The position numbers and the translations under genes are program-made. Shown here piece after piece: positions 49,169-58,296 of a stretch of 64,000 bases of DNA. The number at the start of each line of letters is the position of its first letter. The stretch's first letter is position 1. Origin of the DNA: Micromonospora sp. CB01531 (lineage in GTDB: Bacteria > Actinomycetota > Actinomycetes > Mycobacteriales > Micromonosporaceae); NCBI RefSeq assembly GCF_001905095.1, contig NZ_LWLS01000076.1, positions 1 through 64,000 on the forward strand, in the 5' to 3' direction. The notes under the pieces are model-generated. The model was not told the DNA's origin. It was given only the letters and a program-made list of their open reading frames with translations, and made no database searches.

Positions 49169-49402
49169 GTGGCTCTGGTGCGCGTACGGTTCGTCGGCGG
49201 ACCCGCCCACGACCTGGTCCGGGAATTGCCCGCCGAGCCGGACGGGGAGCCGCCGCGGCGGTGGATCATGCGGCACCCGGGCGAGCCGGCCGCTCCGCCC
49301 GGCGACGAGACCGACCACCTCTACGAGCGCGACCGGCGGGACGGCTGGGGCACCTGGACGATGCGGTACGTGCGCACCGAGCCGTTCGGCGCCACCGAGT
49401 GA
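49169..49402 (+). CDS. Small hypothetical protein (77 residues)
   Basis: GTG 49169 with GGAGGGTACGC upstream. MALVRVRFVGGPAHDLVREL, then RWIMRHPGEPAAP and DHLYERDRRDGWGTWTMRYV, look like a small beta-rich protein with conserved Trp and Tyr. I cannot name the family. Divergent from the kinase gene and upstream of the two-component genes. Confidence 0.75.
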   Translation: MALVRVRFVGGPAHDLVRELPAEPDGEPPRRWIMRHPGEPAAPPGDETDHLYERDRRDGWGTWTMRYVRTEPFGATE

Positions 49403-49570
49403 GCGGGCTCAGGGCGGCCGACCGCCGCCCTGCCGACTGGTAACCCCGCAGCGACCCCGCCCGCCAGCCCGGCGGCGGCCCGCGCGGCCGGCCCGCGCGG
49501 GAACCCCGTGGGCAGCCGCACAGCTGGTACACAGGATCGGGACAGGCGCGGCACAGCGGGGCGGCCCACG

Positions 49571-50326
49571 ATGGGGGACATGGTGATGGATGGGCAGGCC
49601 ATGCGGGGTCGGATCGAGCTGCGCCGGCCGGACGGCGAACCGGTGCGCGTACTGGTGGTCGACGACGAGCCGACGCTGACCGACCTGCTCGCGATGGCCC
49701 TGCGCTACGAGGGCTGGGAGGTAACCACGGCCGGCAACGGGACGGCCGCGATCACCACCGCCCGGCAGGTCAAGCCCGACGTGGTGGTGCTCGACGTCAT
49801 GCTCCCCGACCTAGACGGCTTCCAGGTGCTGCGCCGGCTGCGCGAGGAGACCCCGAGCGTGCCGGTGCTCTTCCTCACCGCCCGGGACGCGGTGGAAGAG
49901 CGGATCGCCGGGCTCACCGTCGGCGGGGACGACTACGTCACCAAGCCGTTCAGCCTGGAGGAGGTCATCGCCCGGCTGCGTGCCCTGCTGCGCCGCTCCG
50001 GGTTCGCGGTCGCCACCCGCGAGGAGGCCGTGCTCACCGTCGGCGACCTCAGCCTGGACGAGGACAGCCACGAGGTACGCCGCGGCGCCGACCTGATCAC
50101 CCTCACCGCCACCGAGTTCGAGCTGCTGCGCTACCTGATGCGCAACCCGCGCCGGGTGCTCAGCAAGGCACAGATCCTCGACCGGGTCTGGAACTACGAC
50201 TTCGGCGGCCAGGCCAACGTGGTCGAGCTGTACATCTCGTACCTCCGCAAGAAGATCGACGCGGGCCGCGAGCCGATGATCCACACGCTGCGAGGCGCCG
50301 GGTATGTCCTCAAGCCGGCGGAGTGA
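49571..50326 (+). CDS. OmpR/PhoB-family response regulator
   Basis: A 251-residue regulator. Receiver: acidic pocket DDEP at 31-34, D75 in PDVVVLDVMLPDLDGFQVLR, T in LFLTARD, K in YVTKPFS. The winged-helix output follows: VRRGADLITLTATEFELLRY and LSKAQILDRVWNYDFGGQAN. It controls promoters in response to the sensor kinase encoded next, with which it overlaps by 23 bp. Several ATGs cluster at the start (49571, 49580, 49586, 49601). The first is used. Confidence 0.93.
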   Translation: MGDMVMDGQAMRGRIELRRPDGEPVRVLVVDDEPTLTDLLAMALRYEGWEVTTAGNGTAAITTARQVKPDVVVLDVMLPDLDGFQVLRRLREETPSVPVLFLTARDAVEERIAGLTVGGDDYVTKPFSLEEVIARLRALLRRSGFAVATREEAVLTVGDLSLDEDSHEVRRGADLITLTATEFELLRYLMRNPRRVLSKAQILDRVWNYDFGGQANVVELYISYLRKKIDAGREPMIHTLRGAGYVLKPAE

Positions 50327-51803
50327 CCTGGCCGGCCGGCTGCGTCGCCGGCTGGCCGGCTGGTCGCTACGCCGCCGCCTCGTGCTCTCCGTGGTGGCGC
50401 TGCTCGCCCTGGTCAGCGTCGGCATCGGCGGGCTGACCACGGTCGCCCTCCGGCACTTCCTGGTCAACCAGGTCGACAAGCAGCTCACCATGAGCGACCG
50501 GCGCGGCTCCAACGTGCCGCCCTGGTTCCGCCCCGGCGATTCGAGGCGGCTAGGCCCCAACACCGAGCGGCCGGAGCCGCCGCCCGGCTTCCCACCCGGC
50601 TCGATCGCGATCCGGATCGACGACGGAGTTCCGACGGCGACGGCCCGAACCGAGTCCGGGGGAACCGAAGCCGTGTCCGCCACCGACGTCACTGCGGTTG
50701 CCGCGCTGCCGCTCGACGGGCGGCCACGTACCGTCGAGGTCGGCGACCGCGGTGACTTTCGCGCGACCGCCCATCGGGCGCCCGACGGCGACGTGCTCGC
50801 CCTCGCCATCCCGCTCGCCAGCGCCGAGCAGACGGTGATGTGGATGGTCGTCGCCCAGGCCGGGGTGATCGTGGCGGGTCTGATCATCGCCGGCGGCCTC
50901 GGCGCGCTGATCGTCCGGGCCACGCTACGCCCGCTGAACCGGGTCGCCGCCACCGCCAGCCGGGTCACCGAGCTGCCGCTCGACCGCGGCGAGGTGGCGC
51001 TGTCGGTCCGGGTGCCGGCGGCCGACACCGACCCGCGGACCGAGGTGGGGCAGGTGGGCGGCGCGCTCAACCGGATGCTCGGCCACGTCGCCGCCGCGCT
51101 CGCCGCCCGCCAGGCCAGCGAGACCCGGGTACGCCAGTTCGTCGCCGACGCCAGCCACGAGCTGCGTACCCCCCTGGCGGCGATCCGCGGGTACGCGGAG
51201 GTGGCCCGGCGCGGCCGGGACGAGGTGCCGCCGGACGTGGCCCACGCGCTGCGCCGGGTGGAATCCGAGAGCACCCGGATGACCAGCCTCGTCGACGACC
51301 TGCTGCTGCTAGCCCGGCTGGACTCCGGGCGGCCCCTCGCGGCCGAGCCGGTGGACCTCACCGCCCTCGTGGTGAACGCGGTCAGCGACGCGCACGTGGC
51401 CGGCCCCGACCACCGCTGGCAGCTGGACCTGCCGGACGAGCCGGTGAGCGTCACCGGCGACGCCCACCGGCTGCACCAGGTGCTGGCCAACCTGCTCGCC
51501 AACGCCCGGGTGCACACCCCGCCGGGCACCACCGTGACCACCCGGCTGGCGCCGGTGACCGACGGCGTCGAACTCAGCGTCACCGACGACGGCCCCGGTA
51601 TCCCCGCCGACCTCCAGCCGGAGGTCTTCGAGCGTTTCGCCCGCGGCGACAGCTCCCGCTCCCGGGCGCACGGCAGCACCGGGCTCGGTCTGGCCATCGT
51701 GGCCGCCGTGGTGGAGGCCCACCACGGCCGGGTCGACGTGGCCAGCCGTCCCGGCCGGACCACCTTCACGGTGCGGCTGCCGGGATCCACAGCCGACGCA
51801 TAG
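50304..51803 (+). CDS. Sensor histidine kinase
   Basis: A 499-residue membrane kinase. TM1 about 26-50 (LVLSVVALLALVSVGIGGL), an extracellular sensor of ~125 residues, TM2 about 178-204 (MVVAQAGVIVAGLIIAGGLG), HAMP, HisKA with H285 in ADASHELRTPLAAIRGYAEV, and HATPase with HQVLANLLANARVHTP, VTDDGPGIP and GSTGLGLAIVAAVVEAHHGR. The extracellular part is Pro/Arg-rich with no known fold. The start overlaps the regulator gene, so the pair is one operon. The next two genes are membrane glycosyltransferases. Confidence 0.94.
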   Translation: MSSSRRSDLAGRLRRRLAGWSLRRRLVLSVVALLALVSVGIGGLTTVALRHFLVNQVDKQLTMSDRRGSNVPPWFRPGDSRRLGPNTERPEPPPGFPPGSIAIRIDDGVPTATARTESGGTEAVSATDVTAVAALPLDGRPRTVEVGDRGDFRATAHRAPDGDVLALAIPLASAEQTVMWMVVAQAGVIVAGLIIAGGLGALIVRATLRPLNRVAATASRVTELPLDRGEVALSVRVPAADTDPRTEVGQVGGALNRMLGHVAAALAARQASETRVRQFVADASHELRTPLAAIRGYAEVARRGRDEVPPDVAHALRRVESESTRMTSLVDDLLLLARLDSGRPLAAEPVDLTALVVNAVSDAHVAGPDHRWQLDLPDEPVSVTGDAHRLHQVLANLLANARVHTPPGTTVTTRLAPVTDGVELSVTDDGPGIPADLQPEVFERFARGDSSRSRAHGSTGLGLAIVAAVVEAHHGRVDVASRPGRTTFTVRLPGSTADA

Positions 51804-51848
51804 GTCGTTCATGGGGCCGGACCAGCGGGCCACCGGAGGCTGGCCGGC

Positions 51849-54050
51849 ATGGACAGAACAGAGAGTCTGCTGACCGCGCCCGCGAGCGGGTCGACCGCGA
51901 CCGAGCCGCCCCCTGCGCCCGCCCCGGAACCGGGTCCCACGGTGGCGGCACCCGAGCCGCCCCGCCGCGACCCGCGCTGGGCGAGACCGGCCCTGATCGG
52001 GCTGCTGCTGGCCACCGCCGTGCTCTATGTGTGGGGGCTCGGCACCTCCGGCTGGGGCAACGCGTTCTACTCGGCGGCCGTGCAGGCCGGCTCGGAGAGC
52101 TGGACGGCGTTCTTCTACGGCTCATCCGACGCGGCCAACTCGATCACCGTCGACAAGACCCCCGCCGCACTGTGGCTGATGGCGCTTTCCGTCCGGGTCT
52201 TCGGGCTCAGCAGCTGGTCGATCCTGGTGCCGCAGGCGCTGCTCGGGGTGGCCACGGTCGGCATGCTGTACGCGGCCGTCCGCCGCTGGTACGGCCCGGC
52301 CGCCGGTCTGCTCGCCGGCGCGGTGCTCGCGGTCACCCCGGTGTCCACCCTGATGTTCCGGTTCAACAACCCGGACGCGCTGCTGGTGTTCCTGCTGGTC
52401 GCCGCCGCGTACGCCACGGTGCGCGCGGTCGAGACGGCGAGCACCCGGTGGATCGTACTGACCGGCGTGCTGGTCGGCCTCGGCTTCCTCACCAAGATGC
52501 TCCAGGCGTTCCTGGTGATCCCGGTCTTCGCCGGCGTCTACCTGCTCGCCGCGCCGACCGGCGTCGGGCGCCGGATCCGTCAGCTGCTCCTGTCCGGGCT
52601 CGCCGTGGTGGTCTCCGCCGGCTGGTGGGTGGCCGTGGTGGAGCTGGTGCCGGCGAGCGCCCGCCCGTACATCGGCGGGTCGCAGCACAACAGCATCCTG
52701 GAGCTGACCCTCGGCTACAACGGTCTGGGCCGGATCACCGGCGACGAGGAGGGCAGCGTCGGCCCCGGCCGGATGGGCGGCGGTGGCGGGGGACCGTTCT
52801 CCGGCCAGACCGGCTGGCTGCGGATGTTCGACACCGAGGTCGGCGGGCAGATCTCCTGGCTGCTGCCGGCCGCGCTGATCCTGCTGGTCGCCGGCCTGGT
52901 GCTGGCCGGCCGGGCGGCGCGGACCGACCGGACCCGGGGCGGCCTGCTGCTCTGGGGCGGCTGGCTGCTGGTGACCGGGCTGATCTTCAGCTTCATGTCC
53001 GGGATCTTCCACGCGTACTACACGGTGGCCCTGGCCCCCGCGGTCGGCGCCCTGGTCGGCATCGGCGCGGTCCTGCTGTGGCGGGCCCGGGCCACCCCGG
53101 GCCGATGGCGGTCCCGCGCGGCGGCCGCCACGCTCGCGGTCACCCTGGCGGTCACCGCCTGGTGGTCGTGGCGCCTGCTGGGCCGCAGCGCCGACTGGTA
53201 TCCGTGGCTGCCCACCGCCGTGCTGGTGGTCGGCCTGGCCGCCGCCGTCCTGCTGCTCCTGGTCGGCAGGCTGCCCCGCCGGGTGGCCCCGGTGGTGCTG
53301 GTGCTCGGCGCGGTGGCCGCCGTCGCCGGTCCGGCCGGGTACGCGCTGCAGACCGCCGCGACGCCGCACACCGGCTCGATCCCCAGCGCCGGCCCGTTCA
53401 CGCAGGGCGGCTTCGGCCAGGGGCGCGGCGGGTTCCCCGGCGGCCGGATGCCGGCCGGCATGGAGTTCCCCGGCGGCCCGGACGGCGGCACGGCGCAGGA
53501 CGGCCGGTTCCCCGGTTCCCGCGGCGGCCTTCTCCCCGGTCTCCCCGGCCAGCCCGGCGGCACCGGCCAGCCCGGCGGCACCGGCCAGCCCGGCGGGGCC
53601 GGCCAGCCCGGCACGGGGCAGTTGCCCGGCGGCGCGTTCCCGGGGGGCGACGGGCGGTCGCAGCGGAACGGCGGCGGCATGGGCCGGCTGCTCGACGCCC
53701 GCGAGCCGAGCGCGGAGATGACCGCGCTGCTGATGGCCGACGCCGATCGGTACACCTGGGTGGCCGCCACCGTCGGCTCGAACAACGCCTCGGGCTACCA
53801 GCTCGCCACCCGCAGGCCGGTGATGCCGATCGGCGGCTTCAACGGCAGCGACCCGTCCCCGACCCTGGCGCAGTTCCAGCAGTACGTGGCCGCCGGGAAG
53901 ATCCACTACTTCATCGGCGGCGGCGGGTTCCGGGCCAACGGCGGCAGCACCGCGTCCCAGGAGATCGCCCGCTGGGTCGCCGAGCACTTCACCGCCAAGA
54001 CCGTCGACGGCATCACCGTGTACGACCTGAGCAACGGAAAGCAGGGCTGA
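51849..54050 (+). CDS. Glycosyltransferase family 39 membrane protein (ArnT-like)
   Basis: A 733-residue polytopic protein. A Pro-rich N-terminus is followed by about 12 membrane helices of the GT39/PMT-like C-type fold. LYVWGLGTSGWGNAFYSAAV and the catalytic-type loop SITVDKTPAALWLMALSVRV carry the conserved Asp, and FRFNNPDALLVFLLVAAAYA follows. After the last helix is an extracellular domain with a Gly/Pro/Gln repeat region and GYQLATRRPVMPIGGFNGSD. It moves a sugar from a polyprenyl phosphate carrier to a lipid or wall acceptor. The GT2 gene begins two bases later and probably makes the donor. A two-component pair precedes it by 45 bp. Confidence 0.9.
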   Translation: MDRTESLLTAPASGSTATEPPPAPAPEPGPTVAAPEPPRRDPRWARPALIGLLLATAVLYVWGLGTSGWGNAFYSAAVQAGSESWTAFFYGSSDAANSITVDKTPAALWLMALSVRVFGLSSWSILVPQALLGVATVGMLYAAVRRWYGPAAGLLAGAVLAVTPVSTLMFRFNNPDALLVFLLVAAAYATVRAVETASTRWIVLTGVLVGLGFLTKMLQAFLVIPVFAGVYLLAAPTGVGRRIRQLLLSGLAVVVSAGWWVAVVELVPASARPYIGGSQHNSILELTLGYNGLGRITGDEEGSVGPGRMGGGGGGPFSGQTGWLRMFDTEVGGQISWLLPAALILLVAGLVLAGRAARTDRTRGGLLLWGGWLLVTGLIFSFMSGIFHAYYTVALAPAVGALVGIGAVLLWRARATPGRWRSRAAAATLAVTLAVTAWWSWRLLGRSADWYPWLPTAVLVVGLAAAVLLLLVGRLPRRVAPVVLVLGAVAAVAGPAGYALQTAATPHTGSIPSAGPFTQGGFGQGRGGFPGGRMPAGMEFPGGPDGGTAQDGRFPGSRGGLLPGLPGQPGGTGQPGGTGQPGGAGQPGTGQLPGGAFPGGDGRSQRNGGGMGRLLDAREPSAEMTALLMADADRYTWVAATVGSNNASGYQLATRRPVMPIGGFNGSDPSPTLAQFQQYVAAGKIHYFIGGGGFRANGGSTASQEIARWVAEHFTAKTVDGITVYDLSNGKQG
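53545..53616 (+). repeat. 18-bp tandem repeat in the GT39 gene
   Basis: Four 18-bp units based on CCGGCCAGCCCGGCGGCA run head to tail. The first two are identical and the last two diverge at the end. They encode repeats of the type GQPGGT in a disordered extracellular linker. The unit number could vary between strains. Confidence 0.75.
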
Positions 54051-54052
54051 CC

Positions 54053-55282
54053 ATGACCTGGACGAGCCAACCCCGGGCCGCGGTGCAGGCCCGCCCGACG
54101 ACGCCGACGGCCGTGCTGGACGTGGTGGTCCCCGTCTACAACGAGGAGACCGACCTCGGGCCCTGCGTCCGGCGGCTGCACGCCCACCTCACCACGCACT
54201 TCCCGTACCCGTTCCGGATCACGGTGGCCGACAACGCCAGTGCCGACGGCACCCTCGCGGTGGCCGAGACGCTCGCCGCGGAGCTGCCCGAGGTGAGCGT
54301 GCTGCACCTCGACGCCAAGGGGCGGGGCCGGGCGCTGCGGGCGGCCTGGTCCGCCTCCCCGGCGCCGGTGCTGGCGTACCTGGACGTGGACCTCTCCACC
54401 GACCTGGCGGCGCTGCTGCCGCTGGTGGCGCCGCTCATCTCCGGCCACTCGGACCTGGCCATCGGCACCCGGCTGGCCCGGACCAGCCGGGTGGTCCGGG
54501 GCACCAAGCGGGAGATCATCTCCCGCGGCTACAACCTGCTGCTGCGCGGCACCCTCGCGGCGCGCTTCTCCGACGCGCAGTGCGGGTTCAAGGCGATTCG
54601 CGCCGACGTGGCCGCCCGGCTGCTGCCGCTGGTCCAGGACACCGGCTGGTTCTTCGACACTGAGCTGCTGGTCCTGGCGCAGCGTGCCGGGTTGCGCATC
54701 CACGAGGTGCCGGTGGACTGGGTGGACGACCCGGACAGCCGGGTGGACATCGTGCCCACCGCGTTGGCCGACCTGCGCGGCATCGGACGCCTGGGCCGGG
54801 CCCTGGTCACCGGCGCGCTGCCCCTGGCGGAGCTGCGCGAGCAGCTCGGGCGGGCGCCCCTGCACCCGCCGCCGGCGCAGGTGCCCGTCGGGCTGCCCCG
54901 GCAGCTGGTCCGGTTCGCCGCGGTCGGGGTGGCCAGCACGCTCGCGTACCTGCTGCTGTTCGTGCTGGCCCGGGGGCCGCTCGGAGCGCAGCCGGCGAAC
55001 CTGCTGGCGCTGCTGCTCACCGCAGTGGCCAACACGGCCGCCAACCGGCGGCTCACCTTCGGCGTCACGGGCCGCCGCGACGCCGGCCGGCACCACCTCC
55101 AGGGGCTGCTCGCCTTCGCCCTGGGCCTGGCCCTGACCAGCGGCTCCCTGGCCATGCTGCACACCGCCACGGCAGCCCCGCCCCGAACGCTCGAACTGGC
55201 TGTGCTCGTCGCCGCGAACCTCGCCGCCACCGCCCTGCGCTTCATCCTGCTCCGCCTCGCCATGCACCACCGCCGGCCCTGA
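54053..55282 (+). CDS. Bifunctional glycosyltransferase family 2/GtrA-like membrane protein
   Basis: A 409-residue protein in two parts. Residues ~20-245 are a GT2 domain of the dolichyl/polyprenyl-phosphate glucose (or mannose) synthase type: VLDVVVPVYNEETDLGPCVR, ADNASADGTLAVAE, AYLDVDLSTDLAAL (DxD-type) and SDAQCGFKAIRADVAARLLP. Residues ~285-405 form a GtrA-like four-helix membrane domain (LVRFAAVGVASTLAYLLLFV, AVANTAANRRLTFG). It probably makes polyprenyl-phosphate-hexose and flips it for the GT39 enzyme encoded just upstream (2-bp gap). Confidence 0.92.
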   Translation: MTWTSQPRAAVQARPTTPTAVLDVVVPVYNEETDLGPCVRRLHAHLTTHFPYPFRITVADNASADGTLAVAETLAAELPEVSVLHLDAKGRGRALRAAWSASPAPVLAYLDVDLSTDLAALLPLVAPLISGHSDLAIGTRLARTSRVVRGTKREIISRGYNLLLRGTLAARFSDAQCGFKAIRADVAARLLPLVQDTGWFFDTELLVLAQRAGLRIHEVPVDWVDDPDSRVDIVPTALADLRGIGRLGRALVTGALPLAELREQLGRAPLHPPPAQVPVGLPRQLVRFAAVGVASTLAYLLLFVLARGPLGAQPANLLALLLTAVANTAANRRLTFGVTGRRDAGRHHLQGLLAFALGLALTSGSLAMLHTATAAPPRTLELAVLVAANLAATALRFILLRLAMHHRRP

Positions 55283-55314
55283 CCGCCCACGGGGTGGCGT
55301 GGCAGGGTGGCGGG

Positions 55315-56121
55315 ATGTATCGGGAACGGCCAGCGGCGGGGATTGGTGGGGCGGTGGTGTGGGAGAGCGTCGTGGTGGGCGCGGCCCCGGCCCGGGTGCT
55401 GCCCGACGGGTGCCTGGACCTGCTCTGGTCCAGCCGTGCCGGGCTGCTGGTCGCCGGTCCTGATCGGACCGCCCACCTCTCCGTCAGCGCGCCGGGCGAG
55501 CGGTGGGTCGGGCTGCGGCTGCCGCCCGGCACAGGTCCGGCCGTCGTCGGTGTCCCCGCAGACGAGCTGCGGGACCGCCGCGCCCCGCTGACCGACCTGT
55601 GGGGCCGGGCGGCCGCCGAGCTGGCCGACCGGCTGGCGGTGGCCGCCGAGGCGCGGCCTCCGGGGCCATCCGCCGGCGCTGTGGGCGCCGGGCCGGCCGT
55701 CTCCCTAGGCGCGCCGGCCGATGTGGTGGCGCCCGCGTGGCCGGGCCGGGCCGCGCCGGTCGGCGCGGTGCTGGAGGCGGTCGCGGTGGCACGGCTGCGC
55801 GCCGCCGGCGGGCCCGACCCGCTCGGGGCGTGGGTCGCCGCCCGGCTCGCGGCCGGCGCCACCGTGGCGGCCACCGCCGCCAAGGTCGGCCTCGGCGCGC
55901 GGGCCCTGCACCGGCGCAGCCAGGCCCTCTTCGGATACGGCCCGAAGACCCTCGCCCGCATCCTGCGGATGCGCCGCGCCCTCGACCTGGCCCGTGCCGG
56001 CACCCCGCTGGCCGAGGCCGCCGCCCGGGCCGGGTACGCCGACCAGGCCCACCTCACCCGCGAGGTGAAGGATCTCGCCGGGGTACCCCCGACCCACCTG
56101 CTGCCGGCCCGCCGCGGCTGA
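55315..56121 (+). CDS. AraC family transcriptional regulator
   Basis: A 268-residue protein. The C-terminal ~95 residues form an AraC helix-turn-helix pair: GATVAATAAKVGLGARALHR, RSQALFGYGPKTLARILRMR and AAARAGYADQAHLTREVKDL. The N-terminal part (PDGCLDLLWSSRAGLLVAGP, ERWVGLRLPPGTG) is the DUF6597-like sensor common in actinobacterial AraC proteins. Convergent with a VOC gene, a common neighbour of this regulator type. ATG 55315 is the start. A GTG 21 bp upstream is possible. Confidence 0.88.
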   Translation: MYRERPAAGIGGAVVWESVVVGAAPARVLPDGCLDLLWSSRAGLLVAGPDRTAHLSVSAPGERWVGLRLPPGTGPAVVGVPADELRDRRAPLTDLWGRAAAELADRLAVAAEARPPGPSAGAVGAGPAVSLGAPADVVAPAWPGRAAPVGAVLEAVAVARLRAAGGPDPLGAWVAARLAAGATVAATAAKVGLGARALHRRSQALFGYGPKTLARILRMRRALDLARAGTPLAEAAARAGYADQAHLTREVKDLAGVPPTHLLPARRG

Positions 56122-56149
56122 CCGGTCGCCGCCGGACGAGCGCCCGGGG

Positions 56150-56548
56150 TCAGGCTCCGTCGAGCGGGGCGAACAGGTCCACGCCGTTGCCGTCCGGGTC
56201 GTGCAGGACCGCGTACCGCTGGCCCCAGAAGGCGTCCCAGGGCGGCAGGTGGCCGTGGTGGCCGGCGGCGGTCAGCTCCGCGTACCAGCGGTCGACCTCG
56301 GCGGGGTCGGCGCAGCGGAAGGCCAGGTTCATCCGGGGACTGCCGGTGGCCGGCGTGTAGCCCGGGTTGAAGGTGCGCACCATCTCGACCGCGTCCCAGG
56401 CCAGCCGGACGCCGTTGTCCAGGGTGATCTCCACGTGCGGTTCCCGCTCCGCGCCGGGCGGGATCGCCAGCCCCAGCCGGCGGTAGAAGTCGAGGGTGCG
56501 GCCCATGTCGGTGACGGCCATGCCGATCAGATCGAAGTGCGGTGTCAT
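56150..56548 (-). CDS. VOC family (glyoxalase-fold) protein
   Basis: A 132-residue vicinal-oxygen-chelate protein: FDLIGMAVTDMGRTLDFYRR, EPHVEITLDNGVRLAWDAVE, RMNLAFRCADPAEVDRWYAE and RYAVLHDPDGNGVDLFAPLD, with a Glu/His-type metal end (DPDGN-x-x-x-L). The family contains glyoxalases, dioxygenases and antibiotic-binding proteins, and no specific substrate is evident. The ATG at 56548 is the natural start. Convergent with the AraC gene (28 bp apart). Confidence 0.9.
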   Translation of the reverse strand: MTPHFDLIGMAVTDMGRTLDFYRRLGLAIPPGAEREPHVEITLDNGVRLAWDAVEMVRTFNPGYTPATGSPRMNLAFRCADPAEVDRWYAELTAAGHHGHLPPWDAFWGQRYAVLHDPDGNGVDLFAPLDGA

Positions 56549-56725
56549 GGCCGCCACGGTAGGGGCGGGCGGGCCGGGGCGTCTTGAACGGAACGGACGT
56601 GGGTGGAGTGGCGGGTGTGCCCGACACGGACCGCCGCGGCGGCGTACGGTGAAGGACAAGTCCGGCTTAAAGGCCGAAAGCCCCTATATCGGGCCGGCCT
56701 CCATCAACAGGGGAAGGGGGCAGCC

Positions 56726-56875
56726 GTGACGCACCTGGCCTACCTGGATGCGGGATCCGGCAGCCTGATCGTGCAGGCGGTGGTCGGAGGGGTGGCCGGC
56801 GCGGCGGTGGCCGCCAAGCTCTACTGGCGACGGTTGGTGGCCCGGTTCCGCCGGCAGCCCACCGACCGGAGCTGA
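56726..56875 (+). CDS. 49-residue single-pass membrane protein
   Basis: GTG 56726 with GGAAGGGGGC upstream. The sequence is VTHLAYLDAGSGSLIVQAVV, then GGVAGAAVAAKLYWRRLVAR and a basic tail. The Y-L-D-x-G-S-G-S start and the hydrophobic Gly/Ala helix are a recurring small-protein pattern that I associate with neighbours of sulfatase-like membrane enzymes. Its stop is five bases before the methyltransferase start. Probably a membrane scaffold or subunit of that complex. Confidence 0.8.
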   Translation: MTHLAYLDAGSGSLIVQAVVGGVAGAAVAAKLYWRRLVARFRRQPTDRS

Positions 56876-56880
56876 CCGGC

Positions 56881-58296
56881 GTGGCCTTCTTCGACACCGG
56901 CGTCCAGGCCGAGCCCGGCTCCTTCCGCGACCCTGGCAACCGGGTCTTCCACCGCCACGGCGAGGTGCTGCGCGGGCTCGACGAGCGGTCCGCCCGCGAC
57001 TGGCGGGCCCTGGCCGCCGCCGACTTCTTCCGCGACCTGCTCGCCGCCGGCAAGGTCTGCGGCACCGAGGAGCTGACCCCGGCCCCGGTTGACCTGCCCT
57101 GGGCGGCGGTGCTCCGGCACGAGCGCATCCCGTTCGTCTCCCACCCGTACGAGTGGACGTACGGCATGCTGCGCGACGCCGCCCTGCTGCACCTGGACGT
57201 CCTGCGGATGGCGCTGGCCGACGGCTTCACCACCAAGGACGGCTCGGCGTACAACCTCCAGTGGCGGGGCGCCACGCCGGTCTTCATCGACGTCGGCTCG
57301 TTCGAGCCGGCCCGCGACGGGGAGCCCTGGGCCGGGTACCGGCAGTTCTGCCAGACCCTGCTCTATCCCATGCTGCTCCAGGCCCACCTCGGGGTCGACT
57401 TCCAGCCCTGGCTGCGGGCCCGGATCGACGGCATCGAGCCGGACCAGATTCGGCGGCTCTTCGGCGGCACCCGACGCTGGCGGCCCGGGGTGCTCACCCA
57501 CGTCCACCTGCACGGCGCGATGCAGGCCCGCAACGCCCGGGCCAGCACCGCCGACGTCCGCGCCCAGCTGCGGGCCGCCGGCTACTCGCGCGAGCTGGCC
57601 CTGGCGACCGTACGCGGGCTGGAGAAGCTGGTCCGGCGGCTGGACCACCGGCCGGGGGAGAGCTACTGGTCGGACTACCAGCGCACCTGCGCGTACTCGG
57701 TGCCGGACCGGCAGGCCAAGGAGGAGTTCGTCGACCGGGCGGCGACCGCCACCGCACCCGGGCTCGTGCTCGACCTGGGCGCCAACGACGGCCGGTACGC
57801 CCGGATCGCCGCCCGGCAGGCCGGCTACGTGGTCGCGGTCGAGCAGGACGCGGCGGTGGCCGACGCGCTCTACCGCGCCCTGCGGGCGGCGGGGGAGCAG
57901 CGCGTCCTGCCGCTGGTGATGGACCTGGCCGACCCGTCGCCCGGCGGGGGCTGGCGCGGCGTCGAACGGGCCGCCTTCGGCGACCGGGCACGCGCCGACC
58001 TGGTGCTCGCGCTGGCGGTGGTGCACCACCTGGCGATCGGCCGGAACGTGCCGCTGGCCGAGGTGCTGGACCAGTTCGTCGCACTGACCGCACCCGGCGG
58101 CAGCCTGGTCGTGGAGTTCGTCCACCCCGAGGACCCGATGGCGCGCCGGCTGCTGGCCAACAAGCCCGACGGGCTCTTCCCCGACTACCGGCGGGAGGCG
58201 TTCGAGCCGCTGCTCGCGGCGCGCGGCCGGATCGTCCGCCAGGCCGAGCTGCCGTCCGGCACCCGCACGCTCTACCAGGTGGTGGTACATGGCTGA
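56881..58296 (+). CDS. Class I SAM-dependent methyltransferase with extended N-terminal domain
   Basis: A 471-residue protein. The first ~270 residues form a kinase-like or novel domain (YGMLRDAALLHLDVLRMALA, TTKDGSAYNLQWRGATPVFI, YPMLLQAHLGVDFQPWLRAR). The C-terminal ~170 residues are a methyltransferase: GLVLDLGANDGRYARIAARQ, VVAVEQDAAVADALYRAL and DLVLALAVVHHLAIGRNVPL. The N-terminal domain is not assignable to a known fold by eye. GTG start. Its end overlaps the sulfatase-like gene by eight bases, so methylation of a lipid-linked or envelope glycan precursor is a reasonable guess. Confidence 0.88.
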   Translation: MAFFDTGVQAEPGSFRDPGNRVFHRHGEVLRGLDERSARDWRALAAADFFRDLLAAGKVCGTEELTPAPVDLPWAAVLRHERIPFVSHPYEWTYGMLRDAALLHLDVLRMALADGFTTKDGSAYNLQWRGATPVFIDVGSFEPARDGEPWAGYRQFCQTLLYPMLLQAHLGVDFQPWLRARIDGIEPDQIRRLFGGTRRWRPGVLTHVHLHGAMQARNARASTADVRAQLRAAGYSRELALATVRGLEKLVRRLDHRPGESYWSDYQRTCAYSVPDRQAKEEFVDRAATATAPGLVLDLGANDGRYARIAARQAGYVVAVEQDAAVADALYRALRAAGEQRVLPLVMDLADPSPGGGWRGVERAAFGDRARADLVLALAVVHHLAIGRNVPLAEVLDQFVALTAPGGSLVVEFVHPEDPMARRLLANKPDGLFPDYRREAFEPLLAARGRIVRQAELPSGTRTLYQVVVHG

